64,000 nt of DNA from an uncultured Clostridia bacterium (GTDB lineage: Bacteria > Bacillota > Clostridia > TANB77 > CAG-508). Positions 51,725 to 60,227 of the stretch are shown here, piece by piece. The translations under genes were made by a program, and so were the position numbers. Each line of letters begins with the position of its first letter. The first letter of the stretch is position 1. The notes beneath the pieces were generated by a model. The model was not told where the DNA came from. It saw only the letters and a list, made by a program, of their open reading frames with translations, and ran no database searches. The stretch spans positions 1 to 64,000 of the forward strand of contig CAKOWZ010000005.1 in the NCBI GenBank assembly GCA_934129745.1. The letters run 5' to 3'.

Positions 51725-51988
51725 ATGGAAAAAAGAAATGATCGTAAAGTAATGATCGGTACTGTTGTTTCTGACAAAATGGATAAAACTGTTGTAGTTG
51801 CTGTTGTAACTAATGTTAAACACAAAATTTATAGCAAAATCCAAAAAAAGACATATAAATTAAAAGCTCATGATGAAAATAATGAATGCCATGTTGGAGA
51901 CAAAGTAAAAGTTATGGAAACAAGACCTCTATCAAAAGATAAAAGATGGAGAGTTGTTGAAATAGTTGAAAAGGCAATAATAAAATAA
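51725..51988 (+). CDS. rpsQ: 30S ribosomal protein S17
   Basis: 87 residues. Seen: GTVVSDKMDKTVVVAV, SKIQKKTYKLKAHDENNECHVGD and VMETRPLSKDKRWRVVE. ATG follows AAAGGAGA. Binds 16S helices in early 30S assembly. Confidence 0.97.
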   Translation: MEKRNDRKVMIGTVVSDKMDKTVVVAVVTNVKHKIYSKIQKKTYKLKAHDENNECHVGDKVKVMETRPLSKDKRWRVVEIVEKAIIK

Positions 51989-52033
51989 GATATTTTAAAG
52001 AGTAAGATGATTTATAAAGGAGGGAATTACTAA

Positions 52034-52402
52034 ATGGTACAACAACAATCAGTATTAAAAGTAGCTGATAATACAGGTGCTAAAGAAATAATGGTTATTA
52101 GATGTTTAGGTGGTTCTTATAGAAAATATGCAAGAGTTGGAGATGTTATAGTTGCTTCTGTTAAAACAGCAACACCAGGTGGAGTTGTTAAAAAAGGTGA
52201 CGTAGTTAAAGCTGTTGTAGTTAGAACAAAAAAACCTATTAGAAGAGCAGATGGATCATATGTTAGATTTGATGAAAATGCTGCTGTTATATTAAAAGAT
52301 GATGGTACTCCAAAAGGAACTCGTATCTTTGGACCAATAGCTAGAGAATTAAGAGATAAAAATTATATGAAAATTTTATCACTAGCTCCAGAAGTTCTTT
52401 AA
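52034..52402 (+). CDS. rplN: 50S ribosomal protein L14
   Basis: 122 residues. Seen: VQQQSVLKVADNTGAKEIM, GGVVKKGDVVKAVVVRTKK and GTRIFGPIARELRDKNYMKI. ATG follows AAGGAGG. Contacts 30S at bridges B5 and B8. Confidence 0.97.
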   Translation: MVQQQSVLKVADNTGAKEIMVIRCLGGSYRKYARVGDVIVASVKTATPGGVVKKGDVVKAVVVRTKKPIRRADGSYVRFDENAAVILKDDGTPKGTRIFGPIARELRDKNYMKILSLAPEVL

Positions 52403-52446
52403 GAGTCAATTGATTATAATCTTGAATTAAAGAGGTGAAAATATAA

Positions 52447-52758
52447 ATGTTAAGAATTAAAAAAGGTGACACAGTTAAAGTTTTATCAGGTAATGATAAA
52501 GGTAAAACAGGTGAAGTTTTAGAAGTAATACCAAAAACACAAAAAATTCTTGTTAAAGGTATTAATATAAAGAAAAAACATACTAAACCTAGAAGAGCAG
52601 GAGATGAAGGTGGAATAATATCTTCAGAATTCCCAATTCACTCATGCAAAGTTTCAGTTGTTTGCCCTAAATGTGGTAAACCAGCAAGAATAGGTTTTGA
52701 AATGGATAAAGAAAATAAAGTACGTGTTTGTAAAAAATGTGGTGCTAAATTAAAATAA
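52447..52758 (+). CDS. rplX: 50S ribosomal protein L24
   Basis: 103 residues. Seen: IKKGDTVKVLSGNDKGKTGEV and HTKPRRAGDEGGIIS. The C-terminal CPKCGKPARI and CKKCGAKL form a two-CXXC zinc motif, found in some bacterial L24. ATG follows AGAGGTG. Confidence 0.96.
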   Translation: MLRIKKGDTVKVLSGNDKGKTGEVLEVIPKTQKILVKGINIKKKHTKPRRAGDEGGIISSEFPIHSCKVSVVCPKCGKPARIGFEMDKENKVRVCKKCGAKLK

Positions 52759-52781
52759 GAAAGGAGGTCTATTGAGGACTT

Positions 52782-53321
52782 ATGGAAAAATTAAGAGAAC
52801 AATATGAAAAAGAAGTTATACCAGCAATGATGAAAAAATTCAATTATACATCAGTTATGCAAGTTCCAAAATTAGATAAAATAGTTATTAATATAGGTTT
52901 AGGTGATACTAAAGAAAATCCTAAATCATTAGAAAATGCAGTAAATGATTTAAGTATAATTACAGGTCAAAAACCAATTATAACAAAATCTAAAAAAGCT
53001 ATTGCTGCATTTAAGTTAAGAGAAGGAGTTAACATTGGATGTAAAGTTACTTTAAGAAAAGGTAAAATGTATGATTTTGCATACAAATTATTCAATGTAG
53101 CACTTCCAAGAGTAAGAGATTTTAGAGGAGTTTCAGCTAATTCTTTTGACGGAAGAGGAAATTATTCAATGGGTATTAAAGAACAATTAATATTCCCTGA
53201 AATTGAATATGATAAAATTGATAAAATCAGAGGTATGGATATAATATTTGTTACAACAGCTCAAACTGATGAAGAAGCTAGAGAATTGTTAACTTTATTA
53301 GGAATGCCTTTCAAAAATTAA
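52782..53321 (+). CDS. rplE: 50S ribosomal protein L5
   Basis: 179 residues. Seen: YEKEVIPAMMKKFNYTSVMQ, LGDTKENPKSLENAV, GQKPIITKSKKAIAAFKLRE and RDFRGVSANSFDGRGNY. It binds 5S rRNA. ATG lies 13 bases after AAGGAGG, a slightly long spacing. Confidence 0.97.
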   Translation: MEKLREQYEKEVIPAMMKKFNYTSVMQVPKLDKIVINIGLGDTKENPKSLENAVNDLSIITGQKPIITKSKKAIAAFKLREGVNIGCKVTLRKGKMYDFAYKLFNVALPRVRDFRGVSANSFDGRGNYSMGIKEQLIFPEIEYDKIDKIRGMDIIFVTTAQTDEEARELLTLLGMPFKN

Positions 53322-53382
53322 TTAAAAAAAGCTATTTTTAATTAATTTTAAAGAAATCTAAAAAAGGAGGAAAAGCTAAAAT

Positions 53383-53568
53383 ATGGCTAAGAAATCTTTA
53401 AAAGTAAAACAACAAAAAGAGCAAAAATATAGCACACGTGAATATAATAGATGTAAAATTTGTGGACGTCCACATGCATATATTAGAAAATTTGGGATTT
53501 GCCGTGTATGTTTTAGAGAATTGGCACACAAAGGTGAAATTCCAGGTGTAAAAAAAGCAAGCTGGTAA
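53383..53568 (+). CDS. rpsN: 30S ribosomal protein S14 type Z (zinc form)
   Basis: 61 residues, the short zinc form. Seen: CKICGRPHAYIRKFGICRVC, giving CXXC-X12-CXXC, and the end FRELAHKGEIPGVKKASW. ATG follows AAAGGAGG. Confidence 0.97.
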   Translation: MAKKSLKVKQQKEQKYSTREYNRCKICGRPHAYIRKFGICRVCFRELAHKGEIPGVKKASW

Positions 53569-53609
53569 AAAATATTCAGCTTTAGATTAGAAAAAAGGAG
53601 GTTTAGAAA

Positions 53610-54011
53610 TTGATAACTACTGATCCAATAGCAGATATGCTTACAAGAATAAGAAATGCAAATAGTGCAAAACATAAAACAGTTGATGTTCCATCTTCAA
53701 ATATGAAATTAGCTTTAGCTAACATATTATTAGATGAAGGATATATCAAATCATTTGAAGAAATCAAAAGTGAAAATAATCAAGGTGTTATTAGAATCAC
53801 TTTAAAATATGATGAAAAAGGTAATAGAGTAATTGATGGATTAAAAAGAATTAGTAAACCAGGTTTAAGAGTTTATGCAGGTAAAGATGAATTACCTCAA
53901 GTTTTAAATGGTTTAGGAATTGCTTTAATCTCTACATCAAAAGGAATTAAAACAGATAAAGAAGCTAGACAACTTGGCTTAGGTGGAGAAGTTTTAGCTT
54001 ATGTTTGGTAA
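53610..54011 (+). CDS. rpsH: 30S ribosomal protein S8
   Basis: 133 residues from TTG 53610 behind AAGGAGG. Seen: DPIADMLTRIRNANSAKH and the C-terminal ALISTSKGIKTDKEARQLG. S8 is the autoregulator of the spc operon in E. coli. Confidence 0.97.
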   Translation: MITTDPIADMLTRIRNANSAKHKTVDVPSSNMKLALANILLDEGYIKSFEEIKSENNQGVIRITLKYDEKGNRVIDGLKRISKPGLRVYAGKDELPQVLNGLGIALISTSKGIKTDKEARQLGLGGEVLAYVW

Positions 54012-54046
54012 TATATTATAAAGAAATAAAAGAAGGAGGGAAAACC

Positions 54047-54586
54047 ATGTCAAGAATAGGAAATAAACCTATAACAGTACCAGCAGGTGTTGAAGTTACA
54101 TTAGATGGTAACCATATTACTGTTAAAGGACCTAAAGGAACTTTAGCAAAAGAATTACATAATAATATGGAAGTTACATTAGATGGTAATGTAATTACAG
54201 TTAAAAGACCTAATGATGAAGCTTTCAACAGAAGTTTACATGGATTAACAAGAACACTTATTAACAACATGATAGAAGGTGTATTAAATGAATACTCTAG
54301 AACATTAGAAGTTAATGGTGTTGGATATAGAGCACAATTAAAAGGTAAAAAATTAGTAATGAACTTAGGATATTCACATCCAGTTGAAATGGATGCTCCA
54401 GAAGGAATTACTTTTGAGGTTCCAAACCCTAATACAATTATTGTAAAAGGTGTTGATAAAGAAACTGTTGGTCAAACAGCAGCTGTTATCAGAACAAAAA
54501 GACCACCTGAAGTATATAGAGGTAAAGGTATTAAATATGCTGAAGAACATATTAGAAGAAAAGAAGGTAAAGCAGGTAAAAAATAA
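54047..54586 (+). CDS. rplF: 50S ribosomal protein L6
   Basis: 179 residues. Seen: MSRIGNKPITVPAGVEVTL, the two similar L6 domains and the end RPPEVYRGKGIKYAEEHIRR. The start is ATG 54047 behind AAGGAGGG; the frame is open back to 54005 across the rpsH end. A 124-base gap follows, with an ACTAATG-CTGTTA-CATTAGT hairpin just before the rplR ribosome binding site. Confidence 0.97.
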   Translation: MSRIGNKPITVPAGVEVTLDGNHITVKGPKGTLAKELHNNMEVTLDGNVITVKRPNDEAFNRSLHGLTRTLINNMIEGVLNEYSRTLEVNGVGYRAQLKGKKLVMNLGYSHPVEMDAPEGITFEVPNPNTIIVKGVDKETVGQTAAVIRTKRPPEVYRGKGIKYAEEHIRRKEGKAGKK

Positions 54587-54710
54587 AATTTTTTATCTGT
54601 CTAACCTACATAATTTTATTATGTATTTAGTAGAAAATTTATTAATAAATCAAATAATTAACCAATCGAATAAACTAATGCTGTTACATTAGTTAGAAAG
54701 GAGAATAAAA

Positions 54711-55070
54711 ATGGTTTCTAAAACAGATAGAAAATTTGAAGTTAGAAGAAGACATATAAGAGTTCGTAGAAAAATTAGTGGAACACCTGAATGTCCTAGA
54801 ATGTGTGTTTATAGAAGTAACAACAACTTATTTGTTCAAGTAATTGATGATGTTGCTGGAAATACATTAGTTAGTGCTTCTACATTAGATAAAGAAGTAA
54901 AAACAAAACATTCAAATAAAGAAGCTGCTAAAGAAGTTGGGGCTTTAATAGCAAAAAGAGCTTTAGAAAAAAATATCAAAACTATTGTTTTTGATAGAAG
55001 TGGTTATGTATATCATGGTGTAGTTAAAGAATTAGCAGAAGCTGCTAGAGAAGCAGGTTTAGAATTCTAA
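54711..55070 (+). CDS. rplR: 50S ribosomal protein L18
   Basis: 119 residues. Seen: RRRHIRVRRKISGTPECPRM, SNNNLFVQVIDD and FDRSGYVYHGVVKELAEAAR. ATG follows AAAGGAG; the ACTAATG..CATTAGT hairpin (54674-54693) sits just upstream. Binds 5S rRNA with L5. Confidence 0.97.
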   Translation: MVSKTDRKFEVRRRHIRVRRKISGTPECPRMCVYRSNNNLFVQVIDDVAGNTLVSASTLDKEVKTKHSNKEAAKEVGALIAKRALEKNIKTIVFDRSGYVYHGVVKELAEAAREAGLEF

Positions 55071-55142
55071 TTTTGAAACTAATCAATAAATGAATGAAAA
55101 GTATAACTTACTTAAATTAATGAAGGAGGGAAAATTAAATCA

Positions 55143-55631
55143 ATGGAAAATACAGTAGCAGAATTAAAAGAAAAAGTTGTTGCTATAAACAGAGTTGCTA
55201 AAGTTGTTAAAGGTGGTAGAACTTTTAGATTTAGTGCTGTAGTTGTTGTTGGTGACGAAAATGGTCATGTAGGTGTTGGAAATGGTAAAGCAGCTGAAGT
55301 TCCAGATGCTATCAAAAAAGCAATTGAAGAAGCTAAGAAAAATTTAGTTGAAGTTCCAATCGTAAAAACAACTATACCTCATGAATTTGTTGGTACTTTT
55401 GGTAGTGCAAAAGTTATGTTAAAACCGGCTACAGAAGGTACTGGAGTTATCGCTGGTGGAAGCGTTAGACCAGTTCTAGAACTTGCAGGTTATAAAAACA
55501 TCAGAACAAAAGTTATAGGAACAAATAATCCTAGAAACGTTGTTTACGCTACAATTGAAGGTTTAAAATCAATGAAAACTATTGAACAAGTAGCTGCAAA
55601 AAGAGGTAAAAAAGTAACTGATATATTATAA
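55143..55631 (+). CDS. rpsE: 30S ribosomal protein S5
   Basis: 162 residues. Seen: LKEKVVAINRVAKVVKGGRTF, VGVGNGKAAEVPDAIKKA and GTGVIAGGSVRPVLELAG. ATG follows AAGGAGGG. The usual next gene rpmD (L30) is absent; a 142-base gap leads straight to rplO. Confidence 0.97.
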   Translation: MENTVAELKEKVVAINRVAKVVKGGRTFRFSAVVVVGDENGHVGVGNGKAAEVPDAIKKAIEEAKKNLVEVPIVKTTIPHEFVGTFGSAKVMLKPATEGTGVIAGGSVRPVLELAGYKNIRTKVIGTNNPRNVVYATIEGLKSMKTIEQVAAKRGKKVTDIL

Positions 55632-55640
55632 TATTATTGT

Positions 55641-55674
55641 GTAGAAAATTTTAACAATATGTTAAATTTTCTAG
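55641..55674 (+). other. Hairpin in the rpsE-rplO gap, where rpmD would lie
   Basis: AGAAAATTTTAACA pairs with TGTTAAATTTTCT (one bulge) with a 2-base loop. No L30-like frame is found in any frame of this gap. Confidence 0.7.
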
Positions 55675-55773
55675 ACAAAATATTTAATAATTTAATTTGT
55701 AAATTTTTATTGAAATAAAAAAATTTATAGTATATACTAAATATAATTAAAATTAAGGAGGTGTAACCGCGCA

Positions 55774-56208
55774 ATGAAATTAGATGAATTAAGCCCAGCA
55801 CAAGAAGGAAAGACAAGAACTAGGGTAGGACGTGGAATAGGTTCAGGACTAGGCAAAACTTCTGGAAGAGGTCATAAAGGTCAAAAAGCTAGATCAGGTG
55901 GCGGAGTAAGAAGAGGTTTTGAAGGTGGTCAAACACCATTATATAGAAGATTACCAAAAAGAGGATTTACAAACATTCATGCTAAAAATTATACAGAAGT
56001 AACTTTAACAATGTTAAATAAAGCTACAACTGAAGAAGTTACAGCTGAAAGTTTAATATCTGATGGAATCATCAGTAAAGCTAATGATGGTATCGTAGTA
56101 ATAGCTACAGGAAACTTAGAGAAAAAATTAGCTGTTAAAGCTAAAAGATTTACTAAAGCTGCTCAAGAAAAAATCGAAGCTTTAGGAGGAAAGACAGAGG
56201 TGATTTAA
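55774..56208 (+). CDS. rplO: 50S ribosomal protein L15
   Basis: 144 residues. Seen: MKLDELSPAQEGKTRTRVGR, GSGLGKTSGRGHKGQKAR and GFEGGQTPLYRRLPKRGF. ATG follows AAGGAGG by 13 bases through an unusually G+C-rich ACCGCGC. secY starts on the next base after its stop. Confidence 0.96.
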   Translation: MKLDELSPAQEGKTRTRVGRGIGSGLGKTSGRGHKGQKARSGGGVRRGFEGGQTPLYRRLPKRGFTNIHAKNYTEVTLTMLNKATTEEVTAESLISDGIISKANDGIVVIATGNLEKKLAVKAKRFTKAAQEKIEALGGKTEVI

Positions 56209-57564
56209 TTGTTTAACACCATTAAAAATGCTTTTAAGACTCCAGATGTAAGAAAAAGAGTGTTATATACATTATTATTAATAGTAATATTTAGATTAGG
56301 GTGCTATATTACAGTACCAAACGTAGATACAGTTGCATTATCAAGTTTAAGCCAAAATGGTTTGGTTGGGCTTATTAATACAATTTCAGGAGGAGCCTTT
56401 TCAAGGTTATCCATATTTGCAATGTCAATTACTCCATATATCACAGCATCAATTGTTATTCAATTATTAGCTATGATAATTCCTTCTTTAGAAAAACTAA
56501 CTAAAGAAGGAGGAGAAGAAGGTAGAAACAAAGTTAACAGATACACAAAAATCTTAACTGTTGTTCTTGCATTAATTGAAGGATTGGGATTATTTTTCTC
56601 ATATAGATCAATATTTATAGGTGCATATGCAACATCAGGATTTGAAAGATTTTTAACAGGATTTGTGGTTGTTTTATCTTTTATGGCAGGTACTTCATTC
56701 CTTATGTGGTTAGGAGATCAAATCACAAATAAAGGAATTGGAAATGGTATATCAATTTTGATATTTGTTGGAATCGTTTCTGGATTACCAACAGCTATAC
56801 AAAGTATTTCTGAAAAATTATTATTAAATGGTAGATTTAGTACAGCAAATTTAATAATAACTTTAGCAATATTAATAGGTGCTTTGATTTTAGTTTCAGG
56901 TGTTGTATTTGTACAACAAGCTGAAAGAAAAGTTCCAGTACAATATTCTAAAAAAGTAGTAGGAAGAAAAATGATGGGTGCACAAAATACACATATTCCA
57001 TTAAAACTAGCTATGGCTGGGGTAATGCCAATAATTTTTGCTTCATCATTTATGACATTCCCTGCTATGATTATACAAATATTTAAACCAGAAATTGCAA
57101 GTCAATCAGGCTTTTTAGCTGGATTATTTAAATTATCAATTGCAACTTCAACAACAACATTAGCAAATGGTGTAAAAGTTCCAATTGGATATGTAATTGC
57201 AAATGCGTTAATTTATTTGTTACTTATTGTTGGATTTACATTTTTCTACACATATGCAACATTTAATCCTGCAGAAGTATCAAGCAATATTAAGAAAAAC
57301 GGTGGATTTATTCCAGGAATAAGAGCAGGAAAACCTACAACTCAATATTTGTCATCAATAATTTCTAAATTGACATGGGTTGGTGGATTGTTCTTAGCTT
57401 TAATTGCTATAATACCTATGTTTGCAAGATTTGGAGCTTTAGGAGATTTAAATCTAGCCTTTGGAGGTACATCAATACTTATTGTAGTAGGTGTAGCATT
57501 GGAAACTGTTCAACAATTAGAATCATACTTAGTAATGAGACATTATAAAGGATTTCTTAACTAA
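56209..57564 (+). CDS. secY: SecY, preprotein translocase channel
   Basis: 451 residues from TTG 56209, with GAGGTG about 6 bases upstream inside the rplO end. Ten membrane helices are seen by hydrophobicity; motifs include GGAFSRLSIFAMSITPYITASI-type plug region and the C-terminal QQLESYLVMRHYKGFL. It forms the Sec channel. In the spc operon between rplO and adk. Confidence 0.96.
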   Translation: MFNTIKNAFKTPDVRKRVLYTLLLIVIFRLGCYITVPNVDTVALSSLSQNGLVGLINTISGGAFSRLSIFAMSITPYITASIVIQLLAMIIPSLEKLTKEGGEEGRNKVNRYTKILTVVLALIEGLGLFFSYRSIFIGAYATSGFERFLTGFVVVLSFMAGTSFLMWLGDQITNKGIGNGISILIFVGIVSGLPTAIQSISEKLLLNGRFSTANLIITLAILIGALILVSGVVFVQQAERKVPVQYSKKVVGRKMMGAQNTHIPLKLAMAGVMPIIFASSFMTFPAMIIQIFKPEIASQSGFLAGLFKLSIATSTTTLANGVKVPIGYVIANALIYLLLIVGFTFFYTYATFNPAEVSSNIKKNGGFIPGIRAGKPTTQYLSSIISKLTWVGGLFLALIAIIPMFARFGALGDLNLAFGGTSILIVVGVALETVQQLESYLVMRHYKGFLN

Positions 57565-57574
57565 ATCCTGTACT

Positions 57575-57790
57575 ATAATAAACAAATGAGGTTGGAAGAG
57601 AGAATTTTTATATCACTTCCAACTTCAAAATTTGTTTATTATATAATTTTTTAAATGACTAATATAAATTTAGTTATTTAAAAAGTTATATAATATACCC
57701 AATATGGAAGGTTCTGTTTGGGTAAATCTATAAATTATATAATAAATATGCCTGAGTAGAACCATCACTATTAGGCAAAAAAGGAGACGT
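57575..57790 (+). promoter_or_regulatory. Structured secY-adk intergenic region
   Basis: Two stacked inverted repeats at 57575-57648: ATAATAAACAAAT..ATTTGTTTATTAT outside and GAGGTTGGAAG..CTTCCAACTTC inside. A second pair follows: CCCAA..TTGGG (57699-57722) and GGTTCT..AGAACC. The first hairpin is followed by an ATAATTTTTT tract, so terminator or processing hairpin are both possible. Confidence 0.65.
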
Positions 57791-57797
57791 GAACATT

Positions 57798-58457
57798 ATG
57801 ATTATAATTATGTTAGGTGCACAAGGAACTGGAAAGGGAACAGTAGCAGGAGTTTTAAACAAACAAAATGGTTGGGTTCAATTATCAACAGGAGATATAT
57901 TTAGAGAAAATATATCAAAAGGAACAGAATTAGGAATTGAAGCTAATAAATATATTTCAAAAGGATGTCTAGTTCCAGATGAAATTACAATATCTATGGT
58001 TGAAAAAAGATTAGATGAATTAAAAAATGAAGAAGGTATTATATTAGATGGATTCCCAAGAAATATTGAACAAGCAAAAAAATTAGATGAGATTTTAGAA
58101 TCTAAAGGACAAAAAGTTGATTGGGTTATTAATTTGGAAACTCCTAGAGATGAAATTATTGAAAGAATGATGAATAGAAGAGTATGTCCAAAATGTAAAG
58201 CAACATATAATTTAAAATTACATCCTTCTAAAGTTGAAGGTATTTGTGATAATTGTGGAACAGAATTAGTTATAAGAGCTGATGATAGTGATGAAAATGC
58301 TATTAAGAAAAGATTAGAAATTTATGATACACAAACCAAACCAGTAGTTGATTTTTATAATAAAAAAGGAATTGTAATTGTTGAAGAAATAAGTGAAAGA
58401 ATAAATAGATTTGCTGAAGATGCATGCAAAGATTTTATGAGTAAAATTCAAAAATAA
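57798..58457 (+). CDS. adk: Adenylate kinase
   Basis: 219 residues. Converts ATP and AMP to two ADP. Seen: P-loop GAQGTGKGT (GAPGAGKGT in most), STGDIFRENISKGTELG, LDGFPRN and the zinc lid CPKC..CDNC. The start is ATG 57798 behind AAAGGAGA; the GTG at 57789 is only two bases from that site. Long-lid type. Confidence 0.95.
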   Translation: MIIIMLGAQGTGKGTVAGVLNKQNGWVQLSTGDIFRENISKGTELGIEANKYISKGCLVPDEITISMVEKRLDELKNEEGIILDGFPRNIEQAKKLDEILESKGQKVDWVINLETPRDEIIERMMNRRVCPKCKATYNLKLHPSKVEGICDNCGTELVIRADDSDENAIKKRLEIYDTQTKPVVDFYNKKGIVIVEEISERINRFAEDACKDFMSKIQK

Positions 58458-58631
58458 TCTATAACACTGTTGCAAATCTGCTACTAAAAATACAGAAATA
58501 TATATTTATTACATAGTTCTATATTTTTAGATACTCGAGTTTTTGAGAGTTAGTAAAGATAGTATAGTATTTATGATGATTTAAATATAATAAATGTGTA
58601 TAAATGATTAGTGTAAAAAGGAAGTAATGAA

Positions 58632-59402
58632 ATGGTAACTATAAAATCAAAAAGTGAAATTGAAAAAATGAGAGAAGCTTGTAGGGTTACAGCTTTGGTT
58701 CATGAAGAAGTAAAGAAAAATATTAGACCTGGTATTACAACTTTGGAGTTAGACAAAATTGCTGAAAAGGTTATGAGAGAAAATGGAGGATTTCCAGCTC
58801 AAAAAGGATATGACCCTGGAATTAAAGGTGTTCCACCTTTTGAATATGCAACATGTATATCTATTAATGATGAGGTTATTCATGGAATACCATCTAGTAG
58901 AGTTAAATTAAAAGAAGGCGATGTTGTAAGTATTGATACAGTTGTTTTAAAAGATGGTTTTAATGGTGATGCAGCAAGAACTTATGTTGTTGGAAAAGGA
59001 AGTAAACCAGCTTATGATTTATTAAATGTAACTGAACAAGCTTTTTATGAAGGTATAAAATATGCTGTTAAAGGAAATAGAATTGGTGATGTTTGTCATG
59101 CAATTGGTGAATTTGTAAAGAAAAATGGATATTCTGTTGTAAGAGAATTTCAAGGACATGGAATTGGAAGACAAATGCATGAAGATCCAGGCATTCCAAA
59201 TTATGGTAAACCTGGTAGAGGAATAAGACTTGAACCTGGTATGACTCTAGCAATTGAACCAATGGTAATTCAAGGAAAACCAGATATTTTAGAGCTTGAT
59301 GATGGATGGACAATTGTAACAGAAGATGCAAGTTTATCTGCACATTATGAAAATACAATTTTAATTACAGAAAATGAGCCAGAAATATTGACTTTATTAT
59401 AA
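58632..59402 (+). CDS. map: Methionine aminopeptidase, type I
   Basis: 256 residues. Removes N-terminal Met. Metal ligands seen: Asp in SIDTVV, Asp in FNGDAART, His in GHGIGRQMHEDP, Glu in IEPM and Glu near AHYENTI. ATG follows GGAAG. Standard position after adk and before infA. Confidence 0.96.
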   Translation: MVTIKSKSEIEKMREACRVTALVHEEVKKNIRPGITTLELDKIAEKVMRENGGFPAQKGYDPGIKGVPPFEYATCISINDEVIHGIPSSRVKLKEGDVVSIDTVVLKDGFNGDAARTYVVGKGSKPAYDLLNVTEQAFYEGIKYAVKGNRIGDVCHAIGEFVKKNGYSVVREFQGHGIGRQMHEDPGIPNYGKPGRGIRLEPGMTLAIEPMVIQGKPDILELDDGWTIVTEDASLSAHYENTILITENEPEILTLL

Positions 59403-59430
59403 AATTATTATATAATATAAAAGCTATTAT

Positions 59431-59465
59431 GGAATAATTTGTAAAACAAATTTACAAATTATTCC
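59431..59465 (+). other. Perfect 15-bp hairpin between map and infA
   Basis: GGAATAATTTGTAAA / TTTACAAATTATTCC with a 5-base loop. No T tract follows, so a terminator is unlikely; an RNA processing or stability hairpin is possible. Confidence 0.75.
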
Positions 59466-59514
59466 TAAAATAAGAAAATTAAATCAATTAAGTTTAAAAA
59501 ATCGGGAGGTTAAA

Positions 59515-59733
59515 ATGGCAAAAGAAGATGTTATTGAATTAGAAGGAACAGTTGTAGAAGCTTTACCTAACACAAATTTCAAAGTTGAACTTGAAAATGG
59601 ACATCAAATTTTAGCTCATATCTCAGGAAAACTTAGAATGAATTATATCAAAATTCTTCCTGGAGATAAAGTAAAAGTTGAGTTATCTCCATATGACTTA
59701 ACAAGAGGAAGAATTACTTGGAGAGCAAAATAA
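59515..59733 (+). CDS. infA: Translation initiation factor IF-1
   Basis: 72 residues, the usual length. Seen: MAKEDVIELEGTVVEALPNT, GHQILAHISGKLRMNYI and VELSPYDLTRGRITWR. S1/OB-fold. ATG follows GGGAGG. Confidence 0.97.
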   Translation: MAKEDVIELEGTVVEALPNTNFKVELENGHQILAHISGKLRMNYIKILPGDKVKVELSPYDLTRGRITWRAK

Positions 59734-59757
59734 TTTAAAATTAATATACAAAAGCAA

Positions 59758-59867
59758 ATAGTGTTTAAATAATTTATGAGGTGCGATGTGAGATGTATAT
59801 AATTACATTTAGCCTGTATGTTCTATACGTCTGACCTCACGCATCATTAAAATTATGCAAACACTAT
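59758..59867 (+). ncRNA. Candidate multi-branch structured RNA between infA and rpmJ
   Basis: ATAGTGTTT (59758-59766) pairs with AAACACTAT (59859-59867). Inside, AATAATTT / AAATTAT and GCGATGTGAG / CTCACGC continue the stem, then two small hairpins: ATGTA-TATAAT-TACAT and GTAT-GTTCT-ATAC. This is a closed multi-branch fold of about 110 nt directly before the rpmJ ribosome binding site (AGGAGG). I recognise no named family. Confidence 0.65.
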
Positions 59868-59908
59868 ATGTAGGTTATTGTAACAAATATTACAGGAGGT
59901 GTAGTGAA

Positions 59909-60022
59909 ATGAAAGTAAGACCATCAGTTAAAAAAATGTGTGAAAAATGCAAAGTAATCAAAAGAAAAGGTGTTATTAGAGTAATTTGTGAAAATCCTAA
60001 ACACAAACAAAGACAAGGATAA
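59909..60022 (+). CDS. rpmJ: 50S ribosomal protein L36
   Basis: 37 residues: MKVRPSVKKMCEKCKVIKRK, then GVIRVICENPKHKQRQG. The zinc ligands are three Cys and one His (CEKC, C, H). ATG follows AGGAGG. Confidence 0.97.
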   Translation: MKVRPSVKKMCEKCKVIKRKGVIRVICENPKHKQRQG

Positions 60023-60044
60023 TTTTTAGGATAAAATTGGTATT

Positions 60045-60161
60045 AACACAAATTATGATAAGCGGCTGATAAATTATTTAATTTGTGTTTATATAAATAT
60101 TTTATATTGCTTAAAGATTAATATAGTTAAGAAATCCGAATTAATTATATTAATGCATTTC
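60045..60161 (+). promoter_or_regulatory. Structured leader upstream of rpsM
   Basis: AACACAAATTA (60045-60055) pairs perfectly with TAATTTGTGTT (60079-60089), enclosing a loop with AAGCGGCTGATAAA. A second inverted repeat ATTAATATA..TATATTAAT (about 60117-60153) follows. This could be a ribosomal-protein autoregulation site for the rpsM-rpsK-rpsD genes (inference). Confidence 0.55.
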
Positions 60162-60227
60162 ACCTTTATTCAAATATAAAATAATAAAAATAATAATATA
60201 ACAAAATATTTTGGAGGTGCTAAAATA

